The notes: generated by a model not told the origin, from the sequence alone. A DNA stretch of 64,000 nucleotides from Sphingobacterium mizutaii (GCF_900187125.1 NZ_LT906468.1:3720001-3784000), one strand, 5' to 3'. Counted from the first letter of the stretch, positions 1 to 9,940 are shown. Made by a program: numbers and translations.

Positions 1-248
1 GCACTAAACCTACCTACTTCGTAAGCCAAGAGGAAGTAAATGATCTTAAGGAAATCGCATTGAGCTCGATCCGTGAGATCGAAGCTGATTACAATGCTGG
101 GGTTTTCAAGACTACCACTCCTTATGAGACGGCAACCTATGGGGCTACGCTAAACAGCATAGAGGATGTATTGATCACTTCGGTAGGTCATGACAACTTG
201 CACTATGGCTATGCAACCGCACAAAAAAGAATAATCAACAACAAATAA
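1..248 (+). CDS. DinB-like protein, C-terminal part (cut by window start)
   Basis: An open frame enters from the left edge (phase from base 3) and stops with TAA at 246-248. About 81 residues are visible. The end resembles the C-terminal helix of small DinB/YfiT-type four-helix-bundle proteins of Bacteroidota: a segment reading DYNAGVFKTTTPYET, then SIEDVL, then GHDNLHYGYATAQKRI, where the family has a conserved H-x-x-x-H-x-G before the last helix. It does not look like the acetolactate synthase small subunit expected upstream of ilvC. The TTG at 60 is an internal codon, not a start. It lies 42 bases before ilvC on the same strand. Function unknown; family call is from remembered sequence patterns. 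Confidence 0.55.
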   Translation, partial: TKPTYFVSQEEVNDLKEIALSSIREIEADYNAGVFKTTTPYETATYGATLNSIEDVLITSVGHDNLHYGYATAQKRIINNK

Positions 249-290
249 TAAGAAACCTTAATCGAAAAAAATATTTAATTCAGTATTACA

Positions 291-1772
291 ATGGCAAATT
301 ATTTCAACACATTACCTCTTAGAGAGCAATTAGATCAATTAGGCGTTGCAGAATTCATGAATTCATCCGAGTTCAATGAAGGAGTAGAAGCTTTAAAAGG
401 TAAAAAAATCGTAATCGTAGGTTGTGGAGCTCAAGGCTTGAACCAAGGTCTAAACTTGAGAGATAGCGGATTGGACGTATCTTATGCATTGCGTAAAGAA
501 GCTATTGAACAAAAAAGAGATTCTTGGAAAAATGCAACTGACAACAATTTCAAAGTTGGAACCTATGAAGAGTTGATTCCTTCGGCTGACCTTGTTATCA
601 ACTTGACTCCAGATAAACAACATACATCCGTAATCAATGCTGTAATGCCATTGATGAAAGAAGGTGCTACCCTATCCTACTCACACGGCTTCAACATCGT
701 GGAAGAAGGTATGCAGATCCGTCCAGATATCACGGTAATCATGGTGGCTCCAAAATGTCCAGGATCAGAGGTTCGCGCTGAATACTTAAGAGGATTTGGT
801 GTTCCTACCTTGATCGCTGTTCACCCAGAAAATGACCCACAAGGAAAAGGATGGGCTGAAGCGAAGGCATACTGTGCTGGAACTGGTGGTGACCGCGCTG
901 GGGTATTGAAATCATCTTTCGTTGCAGAAGTAAAATCTGACTTGATGGGTGAGCAAACTATCCTATGTGGTTTGTTGCAAACTGGTTCTATTCTTTCATT
1001 TGATAAAATGGTAGAAAAAGGAATCGACGCTGGTTATGCATCAAAGCTTGTTCAATACGGTGTTGAAGTTATTACAGAAGCTTTAAAGCATGGTGGTGTA
1101 AGTGGTATGATGGACCGCTTGAGCAACCCTGCGAAAATCAAGGCTTTTGAATTGTCAGAAGAATTGAAGGACATTATGCGTCCATTGTTCCAGAAACACC
1201 AAGATGATATCATGTCTGGCGAATTCAGCAAGACCATGATGGAAGACTGGGCTAACGGCGATGCAAACTTGTTGAAATGGAGAGCTGAAACAGGTGAGAC
1301 TGCTTTCGAAAAAACTCCAGCTGGAGATGTTAAGATTTCAGAACAAGAGTACTTTGACAATTATCTATTGATGGTTGCTTTCGTGAGAGCTGGTGTTGAA
1401 TTGGCTTTCGAAACGATGGTTGAGGCTGGTATCAAACCAGAATCGGCATACTACGAATCATTGCACGAGACTCCATTGATCGCAAATACCATTGCTCGTA
1501 AGAAATTATTCGAGATGAACCGTGTTATTTCCGACACAGCAGAATATGGTTGTTATTTATTTGACCAAGCTTGTAAGCCATTATTGGCAGATTTCATGAA
1601 GAAAATCGACACGGATGTGGTTGGTAAAAACTTCAATGAAGGAAAAGATGGTTCAGTTGACAACATCAAATTAGTACAGGTTAACGATATTTTAAGAAAT
1701 CATGAAGTAGAAATCGTAGGTAGAAAGTTGCGTAAAGCGATGACTGCTATGAAAGCTATTCAAACTGTTTAA
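291..1772 (+). CDS. ilvC: Ketol-acid reductoisomerase, class II (long form)
   Basis: Second common enzyme of valine and isoleucine synthesis: it isomerises and reduces acetolactate or acetohydroxybutyrate with NADPH and Mg2+. The 493 residues match the long enterobacterial-type enzyme rather than the short form of about 330. The Rossmann glycine motif GCGAQG lies at residues 44-49. The stretches [38 protein letters not shown] and [16 protein letters not shown] are all characteristic. The duplicated C-terminal knotted domain is complete. It is followed by a terminator-like hairpin (1800-1835) before leuC, so it may be expressed partly apart from the leu genes. Cytoplasmic. The start ATG at 291 gives the usual N-terminus. 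Confidence 0.98.
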   Translation: MANYFNTLPLREQLDQLGVAEFMNSSEFNEGVEALKGKKIVIVGCGAQGLNQGLNLRDSGLDVSYALRKEAIEQKRDSWKNATDNNFKVGTYEELIPSADLVINLTPDKQHTSVINAVMPLMKEGATLSYSHGFNIVEEGMQIRPDITVIMVAPKCPGSEVRAEYLRGFGVPTLIAVHPENDPQGKGWAEAKAYCAGTGGDRAGVLKSSFVAEVKSDLMGEQTILCGLLQTGSILSFDKMVEKGIDAGYASKLVQYGVEVITEALKHGGVSGMMDRLSNPAKIKAFELSEELKDIMRPLFQKHQDDIMSGEFSKTMMEDWANGDANLLKWRAETGETAFEKTPAGDVKISEQEYFDNYLLMVAFVRAGVELAFETMVEAGIKPESAYYESLHETPLIANTIARKKLFEMNRVISDTAEYGCYLFDQACKPLLADFMKKIDTDVVGKNFNEGKDGSVDNIKLVQVNDILRNHEVEIVGRKLRKAMTAMKAIQTV

Positions 1773-1799
1773 TTTTTCGTAAATTAGATAGCTAAAACT

Positions 1800-1835
1800 G
1801 GGGTAAAATTACCATATTTTGATTTTACCCCTTTT
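1800..1835 (+). terminator. Terminator-like hairpin between ilvC and leuC
   Basis: Arms GGGGTAAAAT (1800-1809) and ATTTTACCCC (1822-1831) are perfect complements around a 12-base loop and are followed by TTTT. GC content of the stem is low, so it may be a partial terminator or an mRNA 3' end rather than a full stop. No distinct promoter is obvious in the remaining 33 bases before leuC. Confidence 0.65.
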
Positions 1836-1868
1836 AAAATTTCAAACCAACAAGAGATAAAGAGAAAA

Positions 1869-3266
1869 ATGGGAAAAACATTAGTAGAAAAAATTTGGGA
1901 TGCACATGTCGTCAAGCGTCAAGAAGGGTTTCCTGATATCATATATATCGATACCCACCTCATCCATGAAGTGACCTCCCCACAGGCATTTGATGGTTTG
2001 CGCAAAAGAGGACTGCCTGTACTCCGTCCGGATCAAACTGTAGCAACGGCTGACCATAATGTCCCAACATTAAACCAGCATTTGCCAATCAAAGAAGAAC
2101 TTTCTCGCTACCAAGTAGACATGCTGACCAAAAACTGCAAGGAATTTGGTGTTGAATTATATGGATTGGGTCACCCTTTCCAAGGAATTGTGCATGTTAT
2201 TGGGCCTGAATTAGGCATCACCTTACCTGGAAAGACAATGGTATGTGGAGATAGCCACACTTCTACACATGGTGCATTTGGTACCATTGCATTTGGAATC
2301 GGGACTTCCCAAGTTGAGCAAGTATTTGCTACACAATGTTTATTGCTGCAAAAACCAAAAACCATGAAAATCGAGGTCAATGGTGAACTAGGAAAAGGTG
2401 TGGGTGCTAAAGATATTATCCTATACATCATTTCCAAGATTTCTGCAGCTGGTGGAACAGGTTATTTTGTTGAATATGCAGGTTCTGCTATTCGCTCATT
2501 GAGTATGGAAGGCCGTATGACCATCTGTAACATGAGTATTGAAATGGGTGCTCGTGGTGGATTGATCGCCCCAGACCAAACGACTTTTGATTATATCAAT
2601 GGTCGCGAATTCGCTCCAAAAGGAGAAGAATGGGAAAAAGCATTGGCTTATTGGAAAACCTTGTATTCCGATGATGATGCAGAGTTTGATAAGGTATTGA
2701 CTTTTGATGCTGCTGATATCCAACCTATGATTACTTATGGTACCAACCCAGGAATGGGAATCGGGATCACGGAAAACATTCCTACAACGACTTCTCAACC
2801 AGAGAATGAACGTCCATCTTACCAAAAGGCTTTAAATTACATGGGATTCCATGATGGTGAACAGGTTATCGGAAAGCCGGTTGATTATGTTTTTATCGGA
2901 AGTTGTACCAACTCTCGTATTGAAGATTTGCGTCAGGTAGCTGCCTTCGTTCAAGGCAAGCATAAGGCAGATAATGTGGAAGTATGGATCGTTCCGGGAT
3001 CAAAACAAGTGGAAGCTCAGGCTAAACTTGAAGGAATTGACAAGATATTTGAAGAAGCAGGCTTTATCCTTCGTGAACCTGGCTGTTCTGCATGTCTAGG
3101 GATGAACGAAGACAAGATTCCTGCGGGTAAATACTGTGTTTCTACTTCTAACCGAAATTTTGAAGGTAGACAAGGACCAAATGCGCGCACTATGCTGGTA
3201 AGTCCACTTACCGCAGCAGCTGCAGCAGTGACTGGTAAAATTGTAGACGTTAGAGAATTAGTGTAA
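1869..3266 (+). CDS. leuC: 3-isopropylmalate dehydratase large subunit
   Basis: Aconitase-superfamily subunit that, with LeuD, isomerises 2- to 3-isopropylmalate in leucine synthesis. At 465 residues it has the usual bacterial LeuC length. The motif [13 protein letters not shown] begins at residue 126. The three [4Fe-4S] cluster cysteines are at 346 (in GSCTNSR), 406 and 409 (in [10 protein letters not shown]). The C-terminus carries the usual [10 protein letters not shown] signature. It is 12 bases upstream of leuD and clearly co-transcribed with it. Confidence 0.98.
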   Translation: MGKTLVEKIWDAHVVKRQEGFPDIIYIDTHLIHEVTSPQAFDGLRKRGLPVLRPDQTVATADHNVPTLNQHLPIKEELSRYQVDMLTKNCKEFGVELYGLGHPFQGIVHVIGPELGITLPGKTMVCGDSHTSTHGAFGTIAFGIGTSQVEQVFATQCLLLQKPKTMKIEVNGELGKGVGAKDIILYIISKISAAGGTGYFVEYAGSAIRSLSMEGRMTICNMSIEMGARGGLIAPDQTTFDYINGREFAPKGEEWEKALAYWKTLYSDDDAEFDKVLTFDAADIQPMITYGTNPGMGIGITENIPTTTSQPENERPSYQKALNYMGFHDGEQVIGKPVDYVFIGSCTNSRIEDLRQVAAFVQGKHKADNVEVWIVPGSKQVEAQAKLEGIDKIFEEAGFILREPGCSACLGMNEDKIPAGKYCVSTSNRNFEGRQGPNARTMLVSPLTAAAAAVTGKIVDVRELV

Positions 3267-3278
3267 AGAATTAGAATC

Positions 3279-3863
3279 ATGAAAAAATTTGAAAAATTAT
3301 CCTCTCGTGTAGTTCCACTACCGATAGAAAATATAGATACAGACCAGATCATTCCAGCTCGTTTCCTGAAGGCGACGACACGTGAAGGATTTGGAAATAA
3401 CTTATTCCGCGATTGGCGCTTTGATAGTGAAGATCAGCCAAAAGCGGACTTCGTTATGAATGACCCGACTTATAAAGGCAAAGTTTTGGTTGCCGGTAAG
3501 AACTTTGGCTGTGGCTCATCTCGTGAGCATGCTGCCTGGGCTATTCAAGATTATGGCTTTGATGTTGTGGTTAGCTCTTTCTTTGCAGACATCTTCAAAG
3601 GAAATGCTTTGAACAATGGGGTATTACCTATCACAGTCCCTGAGGATTTCTTAGAAAAAATCTTTGAGAAGGTTTTTGCAAATCCAGATACGGAACTGGT
3701 AGTTGACCTAGAAGCTCAAACCATCAGCATAGCTGGTACGGATGACAAATTCACTTTTGAAATCAATCCTTACAAAAAATCATGTTTGATCAATGGCTAT
3801 GATGATATTGACTATATCCTGAGCCAAAAAGCTGAAATCGAAGCTTTCGAACAAAACAGATAA
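3279..3863 (+). CDS. leuD: 3-isopropylmalate dehydratase small subunit
   Basis: Partner of LeuC, forming the swivelling domain of isopropylmalate isomerase. The 194-residue length is typical. The hallmark GCGSSREHA lies at residues 77-85, preceded by the N-terminal [13 protein letters not shown]. The TAA stop shares one base with the ATG of the next gene (TAATG), indicating tight translational coupling to the ABC ATPase that follows. Confidence 0.97.
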   Translation: MKKFEKLSSRVVPLPIENIDTDQIIPARFLKATTREGFGNNLFRDWRFDSEDQPKADFVMNDPTYKGKVLVAGKNFGCGSSREHAAWAIQDYGFDVVVSSFFADIFKGNALNNGVLPITVPEDFLEKIFEKVFANPDTELVVDLEAQTISIAGTDDKFTFEINPYKKSCLINGYDDIDYILSQKAEIEAFEQNR

Positions 3864-5326
3864 TGGCAGCTTTCGTCCAAATATCAAATTTATCGGTTTC
3901 ATACGGTCTTACCACCGTTTTGAACAATTTGTCTTGGACCATTGCCCCAGATGAAAACTATGTATTGGCCGGAAAGAGTGGATCAGGCAAAACAACATTG
4001 GCTAAAGCTATTGCAGGTTTGATAACTGCAGCTGGCGAGGTGAAAGTTGAATTTGATTCTAGTTGTCCACTCCTTCAGAAGGCGATCTATGTTTCCAATT
4101 GGTACCAGTTCACCAATTTAGAAGGCGATAGAAACTTCTATTACCAACAACGCTACAATCGCCATCAAGGGAATGATACCCTGACAGTCAAAGCTGAATT
4201 GCTTCATTTTGCTAAGAAAGAAAACCTTCAATTGGAGGATATTCATGAGAAAATTGTAGCCATGGGTTTTGAACATACCATGGATTCTCAATTGATCGAG
4301 CTTTCGAGCGGTGAGCACAAGAAATTGCAATTGATCAAATCTCTTTGGTTGAAACCGCAGCTTTTGATCATTGATGAACCTTATACCGGTTTGGATAAGC
4401 AATCCAGAGTGGAATTGAACAGCTGGTTAGATGAACTTGTTGCAGAAGGCGTTCAGTTGGTTATCATCTCAAATGATAGACAGTTACCGAACTCAATCAA
4501 CCGATATGCACATATAGTGGATGGTCAGATCGAAACGGTTCAATCATTTGATGAGATCATCCAAGATGAGAAGCGAGTTAAAAAGGAATTACCTTCCTTT
4601 TTGCACAAAATACCTGAAACAAACTACAATACTGTAGCCGATCTGAAGGATATCATCATCAGATATGGTGAGAAGGTTGTACTGAACAAGGTGTCTTGGA
4701 AGGTAGATGTTGGCGAGAAATGGCTATTGCAGGGACCGAATGGTTCTGGGAAATCCACTTTATTGAGTTTGATCAATGGTGATCATCCGCAGTCTTATGG
4801 ACTGGAGATCGAATTGTTCGGGAATAAACGCGGATCCGGCGAGAGTATTTGGGATATCAAACAGAAGATTGGGATGATATCTCCAGAGATGCATTGGTAT
4901 TTTGATCAGAATGCTACAGTTTGGCATACGCTGGCTTCAGGATTTTACGACAGTATTGGTTGGTTTATTGATGTAAAATTCCAAGAAAAGAAGCAGATAG
5001 AAGAACTGATGGCTTTCTTTGATTTAACCGAGCATAAGGATAAGCTGCTGCATACCCTTCCGTTAGGCAAACAGCGCATGGCTATGTTAGCCAGGAGCAT
5101 CATCAAAAACCCACCCTTATTGGTATTGGATGAACCTTGCCAAGGTCTGGATTCGCAGCAAGCAAAATATTTTAATGATGTAGTGGATGAACTTTGCCAG
5201 CACGGCAAAACATTGATCTATGTCGGACATTATGAAAGTCAGCTTCCGAGCTGTATTGAAAAAAGAATTGTATTAGAAAAAGGTGAAGTCATAGCCTTAG
5301 AAAATAAAGTTGAAAACGTTTTATAA
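3863..5326 (+). CDS. Tandem ABC ATPase, ModF/PhrA-like
   Basis: Two ABC nucleotide-binding domains in one 487-residue soluble chain with no membrane segments. Domain 1: Walker A GKSGSGKT (37-44), signature LSSGE (147-151), Walker B LLIIDEP (167-173). Domain 2: Walker A GPNGSGKST (291-299), weak signature LPLGK (399-403), Walker B LLVLDEP (419-425), switch His456. In domain 1 the switch histidine appears replaced by Asn204 (ISNDR). The layout fits the ModF/PhrA group of E. coli, whose role is poorly defined. No permease gene is nearby. It overlaps leuD by one base and ends 3 bases before leuB, so it belongs to the leucine operon by position; substrate or role unknown. An ABC-F translation factor is less likely because the typical linker and paired LSGG signatures are missing. 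Confidence 0.85.
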   Translation: MAAFVQISNLSVSYGLTTVLNNLSWTIAPDENYVLAGKSGSGKTTLAKAIAGLITAAGEVKVEFDSSCPLLQKAIYVSNWYQFTNLEGDRNFYYQQRYNRHQGNDTLTVKAELLHFAKKENLQLEDIHEKIVAMGFEHTMDSQLIELSSGEHKKLQLIKSLWLKPQLLIIDEPYTGLDKQSRVELNSWLDELVAEGVQLVIISNDRQLPNSINRYAHIVDGQIETVQSFDEIIQDEKRVKKELPSFLHKIPETNYNTVADLKDIIIRYGEKVVLNKVSWKVDVGEKWLLQGPNGSGKSTLLSLINGDHPQSYGLEIELFGNKRGSGESIWDIKQKIGMISPEMHWYFDQNATVWHTLASGFYDSIGWFIDVKFQEKKQIEELMAFFDLTEHKDKLLHTLPLGKQRMAMLARSIIKNPPLLVLDEPCQGLDSQQAKYFNDVVDELCQHGKTLIYVGHYESQLPSCIEKRIVLEKGEVIALENKVENVL

Positions 5327-5329
5327 CAC

Positions 5330-6403
5330 ATGAAGAAAAACATTCTTATTATTCCCGGAGATGGAATTGGACAAGAGGTTACTACCTGGGGAAAAGAAGT
5401 TCTAAATAAAATTGCCGAAAAATATAATCACGAATTTATTTTCGACGAGGCAATCATGGGCCACACTGCTATTGAAGCTACAGGAAATCCATTACCAGAT
5501 GAGACCTTAGAAAAAGCAAAAGCATCAGACGCTATCCTTTTCGGTGCGATCGGCCATGCTAAATATGACAATGACCCTTCTGCCAAGGTACGTCCTGAGC
5601 AAGGCTTATTGAAGATCCGTAAGGAATTAGGCTTATATGCCAACCTACGCCCTATCCTATTGTTTGATGAGTTGTTGGATGCTTCAAGCTTGAAACCTGA
5701 AGTCCTTCGTGGAACTGATATCCTTTTCTTCCGTGAACTGACTGGTGATGTTTACTTCGGTGAGAAGAAACGTAATGAGGATAACACCTTCGCTTCCGAT
5801 CTGATGAACTACAACCGTTATGAGGTTGATCGTATTGCTCGCAAGGCATTCGATGCGGCTAGAACCAGAAGCAAAAAGCTTTGTTCAGTGGATAAAGCCA
5901 ATGTGTTGGAAACATCAAGATTGTGGAGAGAGGTTGTCCAAGAAATCGCCAAGGAATACCCAGATGTTGAAACTGAACACATGTTCATCGACAATGCCGC
6001 GATGCAATTGGTTAAGAATCCTAAGAAATTTGATGTGGTATTGACGGCAAACCTTTTTGGTGACATCTTAACTGATGAAGCATCACAGATTGCTGGATCA
6101 ATGGGGATGTTGGCTTCTGCTTCTGTGGGCGATGGAACTGGTTTCTTTGAGCCTATCCACGGATCTGCACATGACATTGCAGGACAGAACAAAGCTAATC
6201 CTTTAGCTTCTATCCTTTCGGCGGCATTGATGTTGGACATCGCATTTGGATTACAAGATGAAGCAAAAGAAGTGACCAATGCAGTTGCTGAGACATTGAA
6301 GGCAGGTTGGAGAACAGGAGACATCGCCAATGCGGATACTCCAGCTGACAAGATTTTAGGCACCCAAGAAATGGGCGCTAAAGTTTTAGAGTTTTTGAAA
6401 TAG
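5330..6403 (+). CDS. leuB: 3-isopropylmalate dehydrogenase
   Basis: Oxidative decarboxylation of 3-isopropylmalate with NAD+, in the isocitrate/isopropylmalate dehydrogenase family. The 357-residue length is standard. The N-terminal IPGDGIGQEV (8-17), the substrate-site stretch RELTGDVYFGEK, the metal-site segment TANLFGDILTDEASQIAGS and the cofactor region HGSAHDIAGQNKANP are all present. It follows the ABC ATPase by 3 bases and precedes leuA by 34 bases, within a single plus-strand operon. Confidence 0.98.
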   Translation: MKKNILIIPGDGIGQEVTTWGKEVLNKIAEKYNHEFIFDEAIMGHTAIEATGNPLPDETLEKAKASDAILFGAIGHAKYDNDPSAKVRPEQGLLKIRKELGLYANLRPILLFDELLDASSLKPEVLRGTDILFFRELTGDVYFGEKKRNEDNTFASDLMNYNRYEVDRIARKAFDAARTRSKKLCSVDKANVLETSRLWREVVQEIAKEYPDVETEHMFIDNAAMQLVKNPKKFDVVLTANLFGDILTDEASQIAGSMGMLASASVGDGTGFFEPIHGSAHDIAGQNKANPLASILSAALMLDIAFGLQDEAKEVTNAVAETLKAGWRTGDIANADTPADKILGTQEMGAKVLEFLK

Positions 6404-6437
6404 AATTAATCAAGGTATAAACATAAATTGAGACAAT

Positions 6438-7598
6438 ATGTTACACGATCCTAATCACTTATACATTTTCGATACGACATTACGTGACGGTGAGCAAGTG
6501 CCGGGTTGCCAATTGACAACTCCTGAAAAAATCGAAATTGCCAAAGATTTGGAACGCTTAGGGGTAGATATTATCGAAGCAGGATTCCCTGTTTCAAGTC
6601 CCGGAGATTTCCAATCGGTAGTCGAACTATCTAAGGCTGTTAATGATGTGATCATCTGTGCACTGACCCGTGCTAACATGAACGATATCGATGTGGCTGC
6701 TGATGCATTGAAATATGCAAAAAGACCCCGTATCCATACTGGAATCGGCTCTTCAGACATGCACATCAAATATAAATTCAATAGTACCCGCGAAGAAATC
6801 CTAGAACGTGCTGTAGCAGCAGTAAAACATGCCAAATCTTATGTAGAAGATGTGGAGTTCTATGCTGAAGATGCTGGCCGTGCCGATTTAGAGTTCCTGG
6901 CAAAAATGATCGAATCCGTTATTGCCGCTGGTGCTACGGTAGTCAATATCCCCGATACCAATGGCTATTGCTTACCAGATCAATATGGCTCCAAAATAAA
7001 ATACCTGAAAGAAAATGTAAAAAACATTGATCAGGCTATTATCTCTGCGCATTGCCACAACGACTTAGGATTGGCTACTGCTAACTCCATCGCTGCTATC
7101 CAAAATGGTGCCCGCCAAGTGGAATGTACCATCAACGGAATCGGTGAACGTGCAGGAAACACTTCTCTTGAAGAAGTTGCCATGATCTTGAAAGTACACA
7201 ACCAGGCTTTTGGAGGATTATCTTCCAATATCGATAGCAGAATGTTCACTTATCTTTCTAGAAAAGTAAGCGAAATGATGAATATGCCAGTTCAACCTAA
7301 CAAAGCTATTGTTGGCCGTAATGCTTTCGCACATAGTTCCGGAATCCACCAAGATGGATTCTTAAAACACCGCGAGAATTACGAGATCATCCGTCCTGAG
7401 GACGTAGGCTTGGAAGAAGCGGACATTATCTTAACTGCTCGCTCTGGCCGCCATGCCTTGAAACACCACCTTGAACGCCTAGGTTATAACCTAGATAAAG
7501 ATAAATTAGCAGATTGCTACCAAAGATTCTTGATCTTGGCAGATGCTAAAAAAGAGATCTGCGATGAGGATTTACTGATCTTGGTAAAAGAAAATTAA
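6438..7598 (+). CDS. leuA: 2-isopropylmalate synthase, short form without allosteric domain
   Basis: Condenses acetyl-CoA with 2-oxoisovalerate, the committing step of leucine synthesis. The TIM-barrel catalytic core is complete: [10 protein letters not shown] at 11-20 with metal ligand Asp12, and the HCHND metal site at 205-209. The [13 protein letters not shown] and [12 protein letters not shown] segments are also present. At 386 residues it lacks the roughly 120-residue C-terminal LeuA dimer domain that binds leucine in the long enzymes. Feedback inhibition must therefore be absent or work otherwise (inference). Homocitrate or citramalate synthase is an alternative in principle, but its place among leuBCD argues for LeuA. 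Confidence 0.93.
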   Translation: MLHDPNHLYIFDTTLRDGEQVPGCQLTTPEKIEIAKDLERLGVDIIEAGFPVSSPGDFQSVVELSKAVNDVIICALTRANMNDIDVAADALKYAKRPRIHTGIGSSDMHIKYKFNSTREEILERAVAAVKHAKSYVEDVEFYAEDAGRADLEFLAKMIESVIAAGATVVNIPDTNGYCLPDQYGSKIKYLKENVKNIDQAIISAHCHNDLGLATANSIAAIQNGARQVECTINGIGERAGNTSLEEVAMILKVHNQAFGGLSSNIDSRMFTYLSRKVSEMMNMPVQPNKAIVGRNAFAHSSGIHQDGFLKHRENYEIIRPEDVGLEEADIILTARSGRHALKHHLERLGYNLDKDKLADCYQRFLILADAKKEICDEDLLILVKEN

Positions 7599-7602
7599 TA
7601 CA

Positions 7603-7624
7603 AAGGCTGGGTGACCAGCCTTTT
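7603..7624 (+). terminator. Short hairpin with T-run between leuA and ilvA
   Basis: AAGGCTGG (7603-7610) and CCAGCCTT (7615-7622) form an 8-bp stem with the tetraloop GTGA and end in TTTT. It is compact and terminator-like, only 29 bases before the ilvA start. It may reduce readthrough into ilvA. Confidence 0.6.
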
Positions 7625-7653
7625 AAATCACCTAAACAAACGAACGGATTAGA

Positions 7654-8907
7654 ATGAGTTTGGACCTATCAACATTGACCATAGACTCTGTTGCTGCAAA
7701 AGTACAGATCAAGGATGTGGTTACCCGTACTCCATTGCAGTACAACCATCATCTTTCTGAAAAATACGGAGCAGAGGTCTATCTTAAAAGGGAGGATCTT
7801 CAAGTAGTAAGATCTTATAAATTACGTGGCGCTTTCAACAAAATCTGCAGTCTTTCCCAAGAAGAAAGAGAGCGAGGAGTTGTTTGTGCCAGCGCAGGAA
7901 ACCATGCCCAAGGCGTTGCATTATCCTGCAAAAAATTAGATATCAAAGGCGTAATCTTTATGCCCGGCCCTACCCCTAGACAAAAAATTACCCAAACTGA
8001 AATGTGGGGAAATGGCAATATCGAAATCGTACTGATTGGCGACACATTCGACGACTGCCAAAAAGCCGCTTTGGAATTCACAAAGGAACATAACATGACC
8101 TTTATCCCTCCTTTTGATGACCTCAAAGTCATTGAAGGGCAAGGTACAGTAGCTGTTGAAATCCTAGAGGACCTACCTGATGTAGATGCTATTTTCATCC
8201 CAATTGGTGGCGGAGGCTTGTCATCCGGAGTAAGCTACCATATCAGCAAATTTGCTCCCGGAGTAAAATGCTACGGTGTTGAACCAGAAGGGGCTCCATC
8301 TATGCAGGCGGCAATCCAGAATGGCAGCCCAATTGAACTGGAGCAAATCAATAAATTTGTTGATGGTGCTGCCGTTAAGAAAGTGGGTGCTCTGACCTTC
8401 GATATCAGTTCCCAACTGTTGGACGGCGTAAAATCGATTCCTGAGGGCAAGATCTGTACTACCATCCTTGAATTATATAATAAGGATGCCATTGTAGTAG
8501 AACCTGCAGGGGCACTTTCCATTGCTGCATTGGATTTTCACAAAGATGAAATCAAAGGCAAGAAAGTTGTCTGTATTATTTCTGGAGGAAACAACGATAT
8601 CGATCGAATGAGCGAGATCAAGGAACTATCTTTATTATATGAAGGATTTAAACATTACTTCATCGTTCGCTTCCCCCAAAGACCTGGTGCATTGAAATTA
8701 TTGGTTACCGAAGTACTTGGTCCTAAAGACGATATCACCCGTTTTGAATACATCAAAAAAACAGAACGAGAAAGAGGTCCTGCCTTAATTGGTATTGAAT
8801 TAAATGATCCAAATGATTATATTACATTTATAGAACGCTTAAAGTCTTATAAATTTGACTTTATCGAACTAAACAAAGACCAGACATTATTTGAGTATCT
8901 GGTATAA
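7654..8907 (+). CDS. ilvA: Threonine dehydratase (biosynthetic)
   Basis: PLP-dependent deamination of threonine to 2-oxobutyrate, first step of isoleucine synthesis. The PLP lysine is Lys56 in SYKLRGAF, the phosphate-binding glycine loop GGGG is at 185-188, and SAGNHAQGVA lies at 80-89. After the catalytic domain comes one ACT-like regulatory module (about residue 335 to the end, beginning FIVRFPQRPGALK). The length of 417 thus matches the single-ACT type found in Bacillus. The module implies control by isoleucine or valine. Last gene of the ilv-leu cluster, closed by the terminator at 8940. Confidence 0.96.
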   Translation: MSLDLSTLTIDSVAAKVQIKDVVTRTPLQYNHHLSEKYGAEVYLKREDLQVVRSYKLRGAFNKICSLSQEERERGVVCASAGNHAQGVALSCKKLDIKGVIFMPGPTPRQKITQTEMWGNGNIEIVLIGDTFDDCQKAALEFTKEHNMTFIPPFDDLKVIEGQGTVAVEILEDLPDVDAIFIPIGGGGLSSGVSYHISKFAPGVKCYGVEPEGAPSMQAAIQNGSPIELEQINKFVDGAAVKKVGALTFDISSQLLDGVKSIPEGKICTTILELYNKDAIVVEPAGALSIAALDFHKDEIKGKKVVCIISGGNNDIDRMSEIKELSLLYEGFKHYFIVRFPQRPGALKLLVTEVLGPKDDITRFEYIKKTERERGPALIGIELNDPNDYITFIERLKSYKFDFIELNKDQTLFEYLV

Positions 8908-8939
8908 AAACGCAACTAACCCTCCAAAATAAAGTAGAT

Positions 8940-8976
8940 GCAACGGCCATTATTTCTTATGGTCGTTGCTTTTTTA
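8940..8976 (+). terminator. Rho-independent terminator after ilvA
   Basis: GCAACGGCCAT (8940-8950) pairs with ATGGTCGTTGC (8959-8969) through 10 Watson-Crick pairs and one G-U, with an 8-base loop and a T6 run. It marks the end of the ilv-leu operon. Confidence 0.92.
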
Positions 8977-9369
8977 TTTTACAGATATTATCAAATTTTT
9001 GACTCTTTTGTTACAAAACAACTAAAAAAGTTTAGGTGGGATAGGATGCGGATTCTCTAATTTATTGACCATCAACAAAAGAACATCCCAAAAGAAGAAC
9101 ACCTACCTGCATTAGCTTTATTTTACCCGATTACCAATACAAATAGATGTTCTAGAAAATTTTAACCTATCATAACTTTATCTAACTAACAAACCTAAAT
9201 TCTAGGATAGATTATGAATCAATATTAGGGATATTTACTGTTAAGAAGTGTAAATAAATCCTAATGTTCTCTTAAATTTTCATTAACCGATTGACTTTCA
9301 GTGAAATTATACAACAATTATCGCTAATTTCAGTTTATTATATAGTCATTAACCAAAATCATACTTACG
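8977..9369. other. AT-rich intergenic region, no gene seen
   Basis: About 390 bases between the ilvA terminator and the DUF2911 gene. No open frame with coding character, RNA gene or convincing TAnnTTTG promoter was found. A loose inverted pair (TAGGTG near 9031 with CACCTA near 9099) is too weak to interpret. The upstream signals of the next gene presumably lie at its right end. Confidence 0.6.
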
Positions 9370-9891
9370 ATGAGAGCATCAACAATCTTATTAATCTTGA
9401 CCCTGCTATGCGGTTTTTCCCTGGCTCAAGCTCAAGAAAAAAAACCTAAGGCTAGTCCTGCAGACAGCACTATGGTCACTACAGACGACGGAGTAACAAT
9501 TTCAATCAAGTACAGCAGCCCTTCTCTAAAAGGGCGTAAGCTCGGTGTAGACCTTGCAAAAGTTGGAGAGGTATGGAGAACTGGAGCCAATGAAGCTACT
9601 ACCGTAGAATTCGACAAAAACGTATTGGTAAACGGCCAAAAACTTCCTGCTGGAAAATACAGCTTGTATTCCATTCCTGGTGAATCCCAAACAACCGTGA
9701 TCTTTAATAAAACATGGAAACAATGGGGAACCGATTACAACGAGAAGGACGATGCCCTTCGCGTGCAAGTCGACAATGAGGAAAACGGAGAAAATCTGGA
9801 ACGCCTCAAAATCACCGCTGACAAAGATGGAACAATCAAAGTGAAATGGGGCGATTACGGCCTGCCAATTTCGGTTAAAGCGGATAAATAA
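9370..9891 (+). CDS. Exported DUF2911 protein
   Basis: 173 residues with a clear N-terminal signal peptide (hydrophobic STILLILTLLCGFSLAQA, cleavage likely just before Gln-Glu). The mature part has the DUF2911 hallmarks: IKYSSPSLKGRKLG, then VWRTGANEATTVEF, then the LPAGKYSLYSIP strand and TTVIFNK. The family is common in Bacteroidota and predicted to be a periplasmic or secreted beta-rich domain; no biochemical role is established to my knowledge. A single-gene unit, closed by a perfect 18-bp bidirectional terminator. Confidence 0.88.
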   Translation: MRASTILLILTLLCGFSLAQAQEKKPKASPADSTMVTTDDGVTISIKYSSPSLKGRKLGVDLAKVGEVWRTGANEATTVEFDKNVLVNGQKLPAGKYSLYSIPGESQTTVIFNKTWKQWGTDYNEKDDALRVQVDNEENGENLERLKITADKDGTIKVKWGDYGLPISVKADK

Positions 9892-9930
9892 AATAAAACG
9901 GTCCTTTTTTGTAAAAAGGACCGTTTTATT
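9892..9930. terminator. Bidirectional terminator, 18-bp perfect stem
   Basis: The arms at 9892-9909 and 9913-9930 are perfect complements with a 3-base loop. The core is ACGGTCC/GGACCGT, flanked by A-rich and T-rich tracts, so it can stop both the DUF2911 transcript and the converging S9 peptidase transcript. Confidence 0.93.
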
Positions 9931-9940
9931 TTATTTAAAC

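Noticed and set aside
60-248. Treating 60-248 as a complete small gene starting at TTG, or as ilvN
   Set aside because: The frame is open to the left edge, and the sequence resembles the end of a DinB-like bundle, not the ACT domains of IlvN.
3863-5326. ABC-F ribosome-associated ATPase
   Set aside because: The two domains lack the long charged linker and strong paired signatures of ABC-F proteins; the ModF/PhrA layout fits better.
5818-6363. Long minus-strand open frame inside leuB (181 codons)
   Set aside because: It is the mirror of a strongly coding leuB sequence, has no motif, and its composition is that of an antisense shadow.
9031-9104. Long-range inverted repeat TAGGTG...CACCTA in the spacer after ilvA
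   Set aside because: Arms are short, interrupted and the inner pairing needs bulges; no better than chance.
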